Of a stretch of 64,000 nucleotides of DNA, positions 45,121 to 52,969 are shown one piece after another. Under the pieces are notes generated by a model. That model had not been told where the DNA came from, searched no databases, and was given only the letters and a program-made list of their open reading frames with translations. Origin of the DNA: Pseudomonas palleroniana. GTDB lineage: Bacteria > Pseudomonadota > Gammaproteobacteria > Pseudomonadales > Pseudomonadaceae. The translations under genes were made by a program, and so were the position numbers. Location of the stretch: the NCBI RefSeq assembly GCF_003031675.1, contig NZ_PYWX01000071.1, positions 176,269 to 240,268 of the forward strand, read 5' to 3'. The number at the start of each line of letters is the position of its first letter. Position 1 is the first letter of the stretch.

Positions 45121-45660
45121 TCAGACCTTGGTGCCGGTCATGCTTTGCAATACACCATCGCGCCGGATCAGGCCGTGGAACAACGCTGCGGCCAGGTGCA
45201 ACAGCACCGTCAGGAACAACAGGTAAGCGAGATAACCATGGGCCTTGCGCAACAGCGCAAACAATGGCGCGTTCGCCCCTACCAGTGCCGGCAGTTGTAC
45301 CGAACTGCTGAGCATCACCGGATCGCCGGCCGCCGAAATCATCGCCCAGCCCAACAAGGGCAACACCAGCATCAACGCGTACAGCACCCAATGGGACGCC
45401 TTGGCCGCCAAGACTTGCCACAGAGGCAAATCGGCGGGCAGCGGCGGTTGCCGGGTCGAGAAACGCACCACCAGGCGCACGATCACCAGCGCCAGAATCG
45501 CGATACCCAGCGGCTTGTGCAGGTGAATCAGCCACTCGTGACGTTCCGACACGGATGCCACCATGCCCGCGCCGATAAACAACATGGCGATGATCATCAG
45601 CGCCATCAACCAATGCAGCAGACGCGCCAGCGGTGCGAAAAACCTGGGTTGAGCATTCAT
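45121..45660 (-). CDS. Cytochrome b561
   Basis: A 179-residue four-helix inner-membrane protein. Histidines in ARLLHWLMALMI, WLIHLHKPLGIAIL, HWVLYALMLVLPLLGW and LRKAHGYLAYLLFL are positioned as the ligands of two b hemes. It moves electrons from the quinone pool across the membrane. It overlaps the upstream catalase gene by four bases, so the pair probably forms a periplasmic peroxide-reducing unit fed by b561. Confidence 0.92.
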   Translation of the reverse strand: MNAQPRFFAPLARLLHWLMALMIIAMLFIGAGMVASVSERHEWLIHLHKPLGIAILALVIVRLVVRFSTRQPPLPADLPLWQVLAAKASHWVLYALMLVLPLLGWAMISAAGDPVMLSSSVQLPALVGANAPLFALLRKAHGYLAYLLFLTVLLHLAAALFHGLIRRDGVLQSMTGTKV

Positions 45661-46739
45661 GGCTTCGACTCCTGTGGGGCGCTGTGCAGTGGGCTGACTT
45701 CACCCGCGCGGCGCAGGTAGGAACTGGCGTAAGCGGCCGAACGGGCTGCCAGCAATGGGTCGTTGGAGGCTTCGATGCCGCTGGGCAGAATCAGCGGGTC
45801 GAAGTTGATATCGCGGCAATCACCGTCCGCCTGGGGCTGGCTGCTTTGCAGCACCAGGGTGCCGGCGTTGAGCACCTTGTGCTCACCGGTCCAGGGCTTG
45901 CTGGCGTCGTCCACCGGGTCGCCGGGGTTGGCCAGGGTCATGTTCAATTGCCAACGCAGCGGCCCGGCCGCCAACCGCTGCACCAAGTCTGTTTCCAGGA
46001 AATCGCTGCCCGGCGGCGCGCTGTCACCGCTTGCGTCCTGGCTCTGTGGCACCACGCCCCAGCGTACGGCCTGGCGCTTGCCATCGGTGCCTACCAGGTA
46101 AAACGCATTGATGCCGTTATAGGTTTGCGTGGCATAGCTGGCTGACGGCTTGGCGGTCTTGACCCACGCCAGGAACGGCGCCGTCTCCGGGTGTGCGGCG
46201 AAAAACGCGGGCATGCTCGCAGGATTCGGCTTGCCGGTGGCCGGGTCCGGCGCGCCGGCCTTGAGCAACTGGTAAAACGCCTCGGGCGTGCCCACCGGGA
46301 ACACCGGCATGCTGTTCATGCCCGTGCGCCATTGCTGGCCGTTGGCCTGGCTGAACTGCAAGGCCAGACTGCGGATCGGCACGCTGCTGTCCGGCGCATA
46401 AGGGTTACCGCTGGGCAGGGCAAACCGGCCAATCACCTGGGTTTTCGCCGCGCTGAATACCTCGGCACTGGAGTAGGCACGCGCCTCAGGGCTGCTTTCG
46501 AAATAACCGGCTACGCACACGCCCTTGGCATGATTGCGCCGCAAGCCCGGGTGCTGGCCGTTATTGGTTTCCAAGGCATTGACCAAGGTCTTGGGGCGCA
46601 GTCGCTGGGGGTCGAGGGTGCCATTGACGTAGGCAAACGCCCCAGCCATAACCGCCACCACACCACCAATACACGCCAGCCTGACGACCAGAGTGGCTGT
46701 ACTGAGTGGCGGCCGTGGCGGTGATGAATGATCTACCAT
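45657..46739 (-). CDS. srpA: SrpA-type small catalase/peroxidase with N-terminal anchor
   Basis: A 360-residue protein of the short catalase-related family, against about 480-500 for true catalases. An N-terminal signal or membrane helix (TLVVRLACIGGVVAVMAGAF) places the heme domain in the periplasm. KGVCVAGYFESSPEARAYSS opens the domain, and ARSAAYASSYLRRAG holds the proximal tyrosine position. An ECF-type promoter lies about 43 bases upstream of the ATG. It is coupled to cytochrome b561. Confidence 0.88.
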   Translation of the reverse strand: MVDHSSPPRPPLSTATLVVRLACIGGVVAVMAGAFAYVNGTLDPQRLRPKTLVNALETNNGQHPGLRRNHAKGVCVAGYFESSPEARAYSSAEVFSAAKTQVIGRFALPSGNPYAPDSSVPIRSLALQFSQANGQQWRTGMNSMPVFPVGTPEAFYQLLKAGAPDPATGKPNPASMPAFFAAHPETAPFLAWVKTAKPSASYATQTYNGINAFYLVGTDGKRQAVRWGVVPQSQDASGDSAPPGSDFLETDLVQRLAAGPLRWQLNMTLANPGDPVDDASKPWTGEHKVLNAGTLVLQSSQPQADGDCRDINFDPLILPSGIEASNDPLLAARSAAYASSYLRRAGEVSPLHSAPQESKP

Positions 46740-46780
46740 GAAAAGCTCCAGGGCACGTGGCCGTAGGGGAAATGAGCTAT

Positions 46781-46807
46781 GAGACGAATCCCATGTAGGT
46801 TTATTCC
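46781..46807 (-). promoter_or_regulatory. ECF-type promoter of the catalase-b561 operon
   Basis: On the minus strand GGAAT (46807-46803) is followed after 16 bases by CGTCTC (46786-46781). The -35, spacing, -10 and even the bases AACCTACA after the -35 agree with the promoter upstream of the sigma gene at 50678. Confidence 0.85.
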
Positions 46808-46848
46808 CCTTTTACTGTAGTTATTTTCAAAGTAGATGCGCCGCCCTT

Positions 46849-47613
46849 CTACCTCTGGTTGAAGGAAGCCGCGCGCTTGCCCAAGAACGCCTGCATGCCC
46901 TCCTGCTGGTCGGGCGTAGCGAACAGGCCGTGGAACAATCGGCGCTCCAGACGCACGCCCTCGTGCAATCCCACCTCAAGGGATTGCTCCACAGCCTCTC
47001 GCGCCGCCCGGGTGGCCGTGCGAGAGAATCCAGCGATTTGTGCTGCCACCGCCAACGCCTGCTCCAACAAAGCCGCCGACGGATAAACACGCGACACCAA
47101 CCCGGCCTGCTCGGCCTCCTGGGCCGTCATCGGCCGGCCGGTCAATATCAGGTCCATGGTCTTGGCCTTGCCGATCAATCCTGTCAAACGCTGGGTGGCG
47201 CCCATGCCAGGCATCACGCCGAGCTTGATTTCAGGCTGGGCAAACGTGGCGGTGTCGGCGGCAAAAATCATGTCGCACATCAACGCCAGTTCACATCCGC
47301 CACCAAAAGCGTATCCGGCGACTGCGGCGATGGTGGGCGTACGCAGCCGGGTGAACGCTTCCCAGCCGACGAAATAGTCTTCGTTGAGCATCTCCAGATA
47401 GGACTTGCCACTCATCTCCTTGATGTCGGCCCCCGCGGCAAAATAGTCCGTGCCGCCGGTGATCACAAAACAGCCCACCTCAGGATCTCGGTCAAGGGTT
47501 TCCAGACAAGAAACCAGTTCGGTCATCAGCGCCGAACTCAGCGCATTTTTGACTTCAGGGCGATTGAGCCTGACCAGAATCACTCGGCCATGACGTTCGA
47601 CCAATACATTCAT
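46849..47613 (-). CDS. Enoyl-CoA hydratase/isomerase (crotonase)
   Basis: A 254-residue crotonase with GTDYFAAGADIKEMSGKSYL and AVAGYAFGGGCELALMCDMI forming the oxyanion hole. Glutamates in the 110-140 region are placed as in hydratases. The ATG at 47613 has GGAGG at six bases. It is the third gene of the adenylation-enzyme operon, 42 bases after the membrane reductase. It resembles PaaF-type hydratases, but the setting suggests a dedicated acyl substrate (inference). Confidence 0.85.
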   Translation of the reverse strand: MNVLVERHGRVILVRLNRPEVKNALSSALMTELVSCLETLDRDPEVGCFVITGGTDYFAAGADIKEMSGKSYLEMLNEDYFVGWEAFTRLRTPTIAAVAGYAFGGGCELALMCDMIFAADTATFAQPEIKLGVMPGMGATQRLTGLIGKAKTMDLILTGRPMTAQEAEQAGLVSRVYPSAALLEQALAVAAQIAGFSRTATRAAREAVEQSLEVGLHEGVRLERRLFHGLFATPDQQEGMQAFLGKRAASFNQR

Positions 47614-47655
47614 AAGCACCTCCACTGATTGATAACCTTCAACGACCCCACGCTC

Positions 47656-48954
47656 TCAGGAATCCCAGATCGCGCCATAAGCGGGTATCCCTTGGGCTTC
47701 CAACGCCTGCACCACACGCTGCGTCAGGTTCTGGTTGGCGATGCAGATGACCGCCTCGATGCCATAAGCCTGGACAGCGCCATAGGCCAGTTGCACAAGG
47801 TCAGGTTTACCGCGCTCATCGGTATCCCAGATCAGCGCCTGGGGGTGTGCCCGGAGAATTTCATCCACCAATGCGTCACCGTAAGTTTTGCGCGGGCTGC
47901 GGGCCGACCAGATCAACCGTATCGGCACGTTGCCTGCCAGCAGGTGCGGCATGACCGGACCGATGCCACTGCCGGTGGCGACGTAGAGCACCGACTTGAA
48001 TAGCGTCTCCACATTCGCGACCCCGGCGGTGGTAATGCCCTTGACCCAGACCTGGGCAGGCGGTTGCTCAATGAACCGCCCCGTCCAGTCCCCAGCCCGT
48101 GAAATGATCAGGCGAAACCCCGCCTGATCCGGCGCAGGGATATTGGCGAAGGAATGCCATTCCAGCAGTGGGTTCAGGCTGATCGCCGTGGATGAGCCGG
48201 CAAACGGTGTGGTGTGGGTCAATTGTGCAATTGCCGCATGCCGGGAAGGCCGCAGCGTGTCGATCGGCACCCGGCGCAAGCGCAGCCACGGCAGGGCGAT
48301 ACTCAAGGTCAGTAACACCAGCACCCAAAATGCACCGCTGGACAGTGGGTTCCCCCCACCTTCGACGGATGCCGTCAGTGTCAGCCCCCAAAACAGCAGC
48401 AGCACCCCCCATCCGGCAAACCGGTGAACACGCTCGAAAGCGTTGTGAAAATGCCCACGCATCCAAGGCAGCGCCATGATCAGCATCAACAACAGCAATG
48501 CCATCAACACCGCACCCAGCCACATTGCGCTTGACGAAGCATCACCGGGCTCGCGCAAGTACAGGGCCACCTGCATACCGAACATGGCGCAGAACCAGGC
48601 TGTCGCCGCCACTGCCCCGCCACTGTGCAGCCCGCCGAAGTGATACACCTTTGCCACCCGGCGCCGAATGCCCAGCGGCCATCCCAGCGGCACGCGGGTG
48701 GCCAGCCAGAACAGCCCATTGATCAGGTATTGCTGGCGCACCAAGGTCGCCAGCGAAAGGTTGATCAACACCATCGTCGACAATGCCTGCGTCCCCATGG
48801 CCTGCACCCCCTCGCCCAGCCACAGCACCCCTGCATTGCAGGCGATGACCAGTGCAAAGAGACGGTTGTAATAGGAAAACACCGACCACGCGCGCAGGCG
48901 CCGCCAGAACCTCGGATGGGGAGGAATCTGGGCTCGGGCCAGTGCAGCAAACAT
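47656..48954 (-). CDS. TmpA-like membrane flavin/NAD(P) oxidoreductase
   Basis: A 432-residue protein. Residues about 20-230 contain about six helices with histidine-rich signatures VAKVYHFGGLHSGGAVAATA and GHFHNAFERVHRFAGWGVLL. Residues about 250-432 resemble a ferredoxin-reductase-like domain: ISLNPLLEWHSFANI (flavin site), SVLYVATGSGIGPVMPHLLA (nucleotide site) and IRLIWSARSPRKTYGDAL. This order matches the fungal TmpA/TmpB reductase module as I recall it. AAGGAGG lies seven bases before the ATG, yet the gene starts 413 bases inside the upstream reading frame, in another frame. The reaction is unknown. Confidence 0.72.
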   Translation of the reverse strand: MFAALARAQIPPHPRFWRRLRAWSVFSYYNRLFALVIACNAGVLWLGEGVQAMGTQALSTMVLINLSLATLVRQQYLINGLFWLATRVPLGWPLGIRRRVAKVYHFGGLHSGGAVAATAWFCAMFGMQVALYLREPGDASSSAMWLGAVLMALLLLMLIMALPWMRGHFHNAFERVHRFAGWGVLLLFWGLTLTASVEGGGNPLSSGAFWVLVLLTLSIALPWLRLRRVPIDTLRPSRHAAIAQLTHTTPFAGSSTAISLNPLLEWHSFANIPAPDQAGFRLIISRAGDWTGRFIEQPPAQVWVKGITTAGVANVETLFKSVLYVATGSGIGPVMPHLLAGNVPIRLIWSARSPRKTYGDALVDEILRAHPQALIWDTDERGKPDLVQLAYGAVQAYGIEAVICIANQNLTQRVVQALEAQGIPAYGAIWDS

Positions 48955-50536
48955 GACCGGCCTCCTTCACGTCCTGCCTTTGTTGCGCCCATTGCAGCAA
49001 CAGCGCTTTGTCGACCTTACCTCTGGCCGTCAGGGGCAATTGTTCCAGCGCATAGATCGCCGACGGCACGCAGTAGTAGGCCAAGCGTTGTTCGCTCTGA
49101 TGCCGGCAAGATTCAATATCGGCGCTGGCCGGTGAAACGAAGGCGATCAGGTTGCGCTCGTCCAGTTTCAGCGTGACGGCGCGTACGCATCCCTCCCCGG
49201 CTTCCAGTGCAGCCGACACCGCATCCAGCTCCACACGAAAACCGCGCACCTTGACTTGATCGTCCACACGCCCCAGGTGCTCAAGTTGCCCGTCACGCGT
49301 CCAGCGCCCCAGGTCCCGCGTGCGAAACATCCTCGCATCGCCGCCCAGGAACGGGTCCGGCCGGTAACGCTGCGCAGTCAGTTGAGCATCATCCAGGTAG
49401 CCGGCTGTCACGCCTTTGCCACCGGCCCACATTTCACCGGTTTGCCCTGGTTCACAGGCACGCCCTTGTGCATCGAGGACATACACCGTGTTGTTGGGCG
49501 TCGGTGTGCCGATGGTCAGCAATGTGCCGGGGACATGCCGGTGCAAGGTATTGACGATGGTGGTTTCAGTCGGCCCGCAGCCGTTATAGAAATCGCAGTG
49601 GCTGGCCCAGCGGTCAGCCAGGGCCTGGGGGCAAGGTTCGCCGGCCACGGCGACCTGCTTGATCCTGGGGCATTGTTGCGGATCGAGCGTGGCCAGGATC
49701 GAAGGTGTCGCGATCAACACATCACACTGTGCTGCCGTTTGCGCAATGTCCTTGCCACGGATCAGCAGGGTCGCACCGTGGGCCAGGCAGCCAAGCATTT
49801 CCCAGGCGGCCATGTCAAAACCGATATTGAGGATCTGCCCCACGGTGCGGCCAGGCGCCATCCCCATCCGCCCCGGTTCCGTGAGCAGGATATTGCATAG
49901 GTTGCGATGGGTGACGCGCACACCGTTGGGGCGCCCGGTAGTGCCGGACGTGAACAGCACAAAACACAGATCGTCCGGGTAGGTAACGGCAAATAGACGA
50001 TGATTGTCCTGGGCAACCCAGGGTTCTTCGGCGAGAAAGTCATCGAGACACAAGCAGCGCTGCGTCGGTGTTTCAGGGATACGTCCCCTCAGGTTCGACA
50101 GGGTCAATATGACCGGGCTGGTCAATGTGTCGAGGACCATGGCCAGTTGCACGGGCGGCACGATCCTGGCGTCCTGGGGGACATACGCCGCGCCGATCTT
50201 CATCACCGCCAGCAACCCCACCAACATAGGGATCGACCGCTCGACGAACAGCGCCACCGTATCGCCGCGCTTGACCCCCTGCTCGATCAATCGCACCGCC
50301 AGGCGGTTAGCCTGGCGGTTGAGTTGTTCATAACTGATGGGCTGGCCCAAACCGACCGCAGCTATGGCCTGAGGAGCCCGTGCCGCTTGAGCTTCGATGG
50401 CGTGGTGCACACAGCTATCGTCGAGCGGAACCAACGGCCCCCGGCCCCACTCTTCAAGCATGTACTGCTGCGCGGCGGGTAAATGAGCGAATGCTTCTGG
50501 TGAAAAATACGCTTTATCGGTTGGTGACAACGTCAT
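48542..50536 (-). CDS. Stand-alone NRPS-like adenylation enzyme (no carrier domain)
   Basis: The conserved adenylation domain fills residues 1 to about 515: FVLFTSGTTGRPNGVRVTHR (A3), NIGFDMAAWEMLGCL (A4), NGCGPTETTIVNT (A5), MFRTRDLGRWTRDGQL (A7), GRVDDQVKVRGFRVELDAV (A8) and LPLTARGKVDKALL (A10 lysine). No carrier, condensation or thioesterase domain follows. The frame then runs 413 bases into the membrane-reductase gene, adding a low-complexity tail that looks like an out-of-frame reading. So the real protein probably ends near 48955, or was once fused to the reductase. The ATG at 50536 has GAGG at eight bases; a GTG two codons earlier is possible. Confidence 0.8.
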   Translation of the reverse strand: MTLSPTDKAYFSPEAFAHLPAAQQYMLEEWGRGPLVPLDDSCVHHAIEAQAARAPQAIAAVGLGQPISYEQLNRQANRLAVRLIEQGVKRGDTVALFVERSIPMLVGLLAVMKIGAAYVPQDARIVPPVQLAMVLDTLTSPVILTLSNLRGRIPETPTQRCLCLDDFLAEEPWVAQDNHRLFAVTYPDDLCFVLFTSGTTGRPNGVRVTHRNLCNILLTEPGRMGMAPGRTVGQILNIGFDMAAWEMLGCLAHGATLLIRGKDIAQTAAQCDVLIATPSILATLDPQQCPRIKQVAVAGEPCPQALADRWASHCDFYNGCGPTETTIVNTLHRHVPGTLLTIGTPTPNNTVYVLDAQGRACEPGQTGEMWAGGKGVTAGYLDDAQLTAQRYRPDPFLGGDARMFRTRDLGRWTRDGQLEHLGRVDDQVKVRGFRVELDAVSAALEAGEGCVRAVTLKLDERNLIAFVSPASADIESCRHQSEQRLAYYCVPSAIYALEQLPLTARGKVDKALLLQWAQQRQDVKEAGHVCCTGPSPDSSPSEVLAAPARVVGVFLLQPSLCTGHRLQCRGAVAGRGGAGHGDAGIVDDGVDQPFAGDLGAPAIPDQWAVLAGHPRAAGMAAGHSAPGGKGVSLRRAAQWRGSGGDSLVLRHVRYAGGPVLARAR

Positions 50537-50677
50537 GGACACACCCTCATCGTTTCACCGCCAACCACGTGCTGGCAGTTACAAGGGTGGAGAGACGGCA
50601 ATCGCCGCGATTACAGCCTCTCAAGCTATGCAGAAACGTCTGACTCAACACAGAGTGAATTTCTTTTCTCGGCTGAT

Positions 50678-50702
50678 GGAATAACCTACAGGGGCCTGCG
50701 TC
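50678..50702 (+). promoter_or_regulatory. ECF-type autoregulatory promoter
   Basis: GGAAT (50678-50682), a 16-base spacer starting AACCTACA, and CGTC (50699-50702) lie 34 bases before the ECF sigma gene. The match to the catalase promoter implies the sigma factor drives its own gene and the catalase operon. Confidence 0.85.
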
Positions 50703-50735
50703 TTCCTCAGTACAACCGACCAGACTTCCACTGCC

Positions 50736-51242
50736 ATGCATGAACTCGACGAACAGTTACGTGAACTCATCCCCAGGTTGCGGCGTTTTGCCGTGTCCCT
50801 GACGCGTAACACCAGCAGCGCCGACGATCTGGTGCAGTCGACCCTGGAACGGGCAATCACCCGCTGGGCCGATAAACGTAGCGAAGGTGATCTGCGTGCC
50901 TGGCTGTTCTCGATTCTCTACCGGCAGTTCCTCGACGCTCACCGGCGCAGCCGTCGGTATGCGCGCATGCTCGAATTCTTCACCGGCCGTGACGACGCGC
51001 ACCCTTCGGCAGAACGCTCGGTCATGGCCCAGTCGACCCTGCAAGCCTTCGACCAGCTCAACACCGAACAACGCGCCCTGCTGCTCTGGGTCAGTGTCGA
51101 GGGCTTGAGCTACAAGGAAGTCGCCGACATCCTCGACGTACCGCTCGGCACGGTGATGTCGCGTCTGTCCCGGGCACGCCAAGCCTTGCGCCAACTCAGT
51201 GACGGCGACATCGCCAGCCCTTCCCTGCGGATACTCAAATGA
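50736..51242 (+). CDS. ECF-family RNA polymerase sigma factor
   Basis: A 168-residue sigma factor. Region 2 (LRELIPRLRRFAVSLTRNTS, ADDLVQSTLERAITRWADKR) and region 4 (TEQRALLLWVSVEGLSYKEV, ADILDVPLGTVMSRLSRARQ) are intact. It is followed by its anti-sigma gene through an ATGA overlap. It is preceded by a promoter of the same type as the catalase operon promoter, so it is likely a peroxide- or redox-responsive sigma (inference). Confidence 0.94.
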   Translation: MHELDEQLRELIPRLRRFAVSLTRNTSSADDLVQSTLERAITRWADKRSEGDLRAWLFSILYRQFLDAHRRSRRYARMLEFFTGRDDAHPSAERSVMAQSTLQAFDQLNTEQRALLLWVSVEGLSYKEVADILDVPLGTVMSRLSRARQALRQLSDGDIASPSLRILK

Positions 51243-51976
51243 TCAGCCTGCCCCCCAGCGAACGCGATTTGCATGCCTATGTTGACCACCAGTTGTCGGA
51301 GAGCGACCGCCGTGTGCTCGAAACCTGGCTGGCCGCCCACCCCGACGCCGCGGCTCAAGTGCACGCATGGCAACGCGACGCGCAGTTGCTGCGCGCTTCC
51401 TTGAGCGGCGCCTTGCAACAGCCGGCCAACCCCGAGCTGGACCCGACGCTGGTTCGCCGGCGCCTCAAGCATCAGACACGCCGCCACGTCGCCAGCGCTG
51501 CCGTTCTGTTGATCGCCGTCAGCCTCGGCGGGCTGGGCGGCTGGCATGCCCGCGAAGCCACTCAAGCGCCGACGTTGCCGATGGCCGATGCGATGCAAGC
51601 ATTCCGCTTGTTCGCCCAGGACGGCATCATGCCGGCCGACTACCAGACCCAGGACGGCGGCGCCATGCAGGCGTGGCTGGACCGTTACTTCAACCGCGCC
51701 CATCGCCTGCCCGACCTCAGCCCATCGGGCTTCAAACCGGTCAGCGGGCGCCTGCTCACGACCGATCAAGGCGCGGCCGCCATGGTGCTGTACGAGGACG
51801 CACAAGGTCACCGCCTCAGCTTCTACATCCGGCCACCCGGCCCGAACAACGGGTTCCTGCCCCATGGCAGCCGCAGTGCCGACGGTTTAGAGGCGCAGTA
51901 TTGGTCCGGCGGCGGTTACAACTACGCCATGGTCAGGCCGGCGGACCAGCCGGGCACGCCGCTGCTGAAGTTCTAG
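51239..51976 (+). CDS. Anti-sigma factor
   Basis: A 245-residue protein: a cytoplasmic N-terminal sigma-binding segment (SERDLHAYVDHQLSESDRRV, LETWLAAHPDAAAQVHAWQR), one membrane helix near residues 80-100 (AAVLLIAVSLGGLGGW), and a periplasmic C-terminal domain. No HxxxCxxC zinc motif is visible. It is overlapped by the sigma gene and should hold that sigma at the membrane until a periplasmic signal arrives. Confidence 0.9.
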   Translation: MISLPPSERDLHAYVDHQLSESDRRVLETWLAAHPDAAAQVHAWQRDAQLLRASLSGALQQPANPELDPTLVRRRLKHQTRRHVASAAVLLIAVSLGGLGGWHAREATQAPTLPMADAMQAFRLFAQDGIMPADYQTQDGGAMQAWLDRYFNRAHRLPDLSPSGFKPVSGRLLTTDQGAAAMVLYEDAQGHRLSFYIRPPGPNNGFLPHGSRSADGLEAQYWSGGGYNYAMVRPADQPGTPLLKF

Positions 51977-52959
51977 AACCCCACATCCAGCACCACGTTG
52001 TCGAGGTAGGTGCCACCCGGTGGCGTGGCCTGGTCGGTGTAGATCCGGGCGTTGTAGTTGAACACCTGGCTGCCGGTGCCCAGGCCGTTGCCGGGGTTGA
52101 TTTCCGCCGAGGCACTGGCGCGCCGCGACGCGCCCACGCTGCCCCAACGGGTGGTGCCGGCGCCCTGGAAGATGTCGTAGGCCAAGAGATTACTGCCGGA
52201 AATCATCTGCCGTCGTCCGCCCACACTCACCGGGTTCTGCCCGTCGCCGAGGCCGACGGTGTAGGCGCTGCCCTTGGTGCAGGCAACACTGGCCTGGCCG
52301 TTGACGGTGGTGAAAGCGCTGACCACCGGCGCACTGCCGAACGCGATCGCCGGCGTGGTGATCTGACAGTCATTGGCAACGGTCATGCTGACGTTCAGCG
52401 TGCTGGTGCCACTGCCGATATCGCGCCCTGCGCAGATACCGCCGATGCCAATGCCCGCGCAATAATTCCAGCTCCATAAAATACTCAGTGTCTCGCTGTA
52501 CACGCCTGCCGCCACGTTACTGCCAACGGTGGTGGCAAAGTAGAGTGGCAAGGTTTTGGTGCCGGGGCCGAACACCAGCCCCAAGTTCGCGGCAATGCCG
52601 CCACTGCCGCCGAAATCAAATGCGCTGCCCCGCGTTATCGGGAACGAGGTGGTGTTGTTGCCGTACACCGTGTAGCTGATGACATCACCCGTCGGCCCGA
52701 GCATGCCGCCTTGCGCCGAACCGGTAATGGTCGCGTAGAAGTGATCACCGGACGTCAGTACCGACAGCAACGCCGGTGTGCAGTTGATGCCACCGTTGGT
52801 GGTCGAACTGGGCTGGGACGTGGTACGTACCGTCATCGAGCTGACTGCCGTGCCGAAGCTGGCCGGCACGGTGGCCACCGCCGAACAGGCGGCTTGCACC
52901 GGTATCGATACGGCCAAGCTCGCCACCCCCCACAGCCATTCCTTGACCCGCACACGCAC
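51973..52959 (-). CDS. csuE: Csu-type pilus tip adhesin (spore coat U domain)
   Basis: This 328-residue exported protein has signal peptide LWGVASLAVSIPVQAACSAV and two domains. The N-terminal one (about residues 25-180) would be the lectin-like tip. The C-terminal spore-coat-U domain (DCQITTPAIAFG to TYLDNVVLDVGF) joins the pilus. It is the last gene of the operon, in the place of CsuE of Acinetobacter, the tip that binds hydrophobic surfaces. Confidence 0.88.
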   Translation of the reverse strand: MRVRVKEWLWGVASLAVSIPVQAACSAVATVPASFGTAVSSMTVRTTSQPSSTTNGGINCTPALLSVLTSGDHFYATITGSAQGGMLGPTGDVISYTVYGNNTTSFPITRGSAFDFGGSGGIAANLGLVFGPGTKTLPLYFATTVGSNVAAGVYSETLSILWSWNYCAGIGIGGICAGRDIGSGTSTLNVSMTVANDCQITTPAIAFGSAPVVSAFTTVNGQASVACTKGSAYTVGLGDGQNPVSVGGRRQMISGSNLLAYDIFQGAGTTRWGSVGASRRASASAEINPGNGLGTGSQVFNYNARIYTDQATPPGGTYLDNVVLDVGF

Positions 52960-52969
52960 ACTCCTTATG

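Noticed and set aside
48542..48954. A genuine 137-residue C-terminal domain of the adenylation enzyme
   Set aside because: The tail after A10 is repetitive, lacks hydrophobic pattern and coincides with the reductase gene in another frame, so it is probably a read-through artefact.
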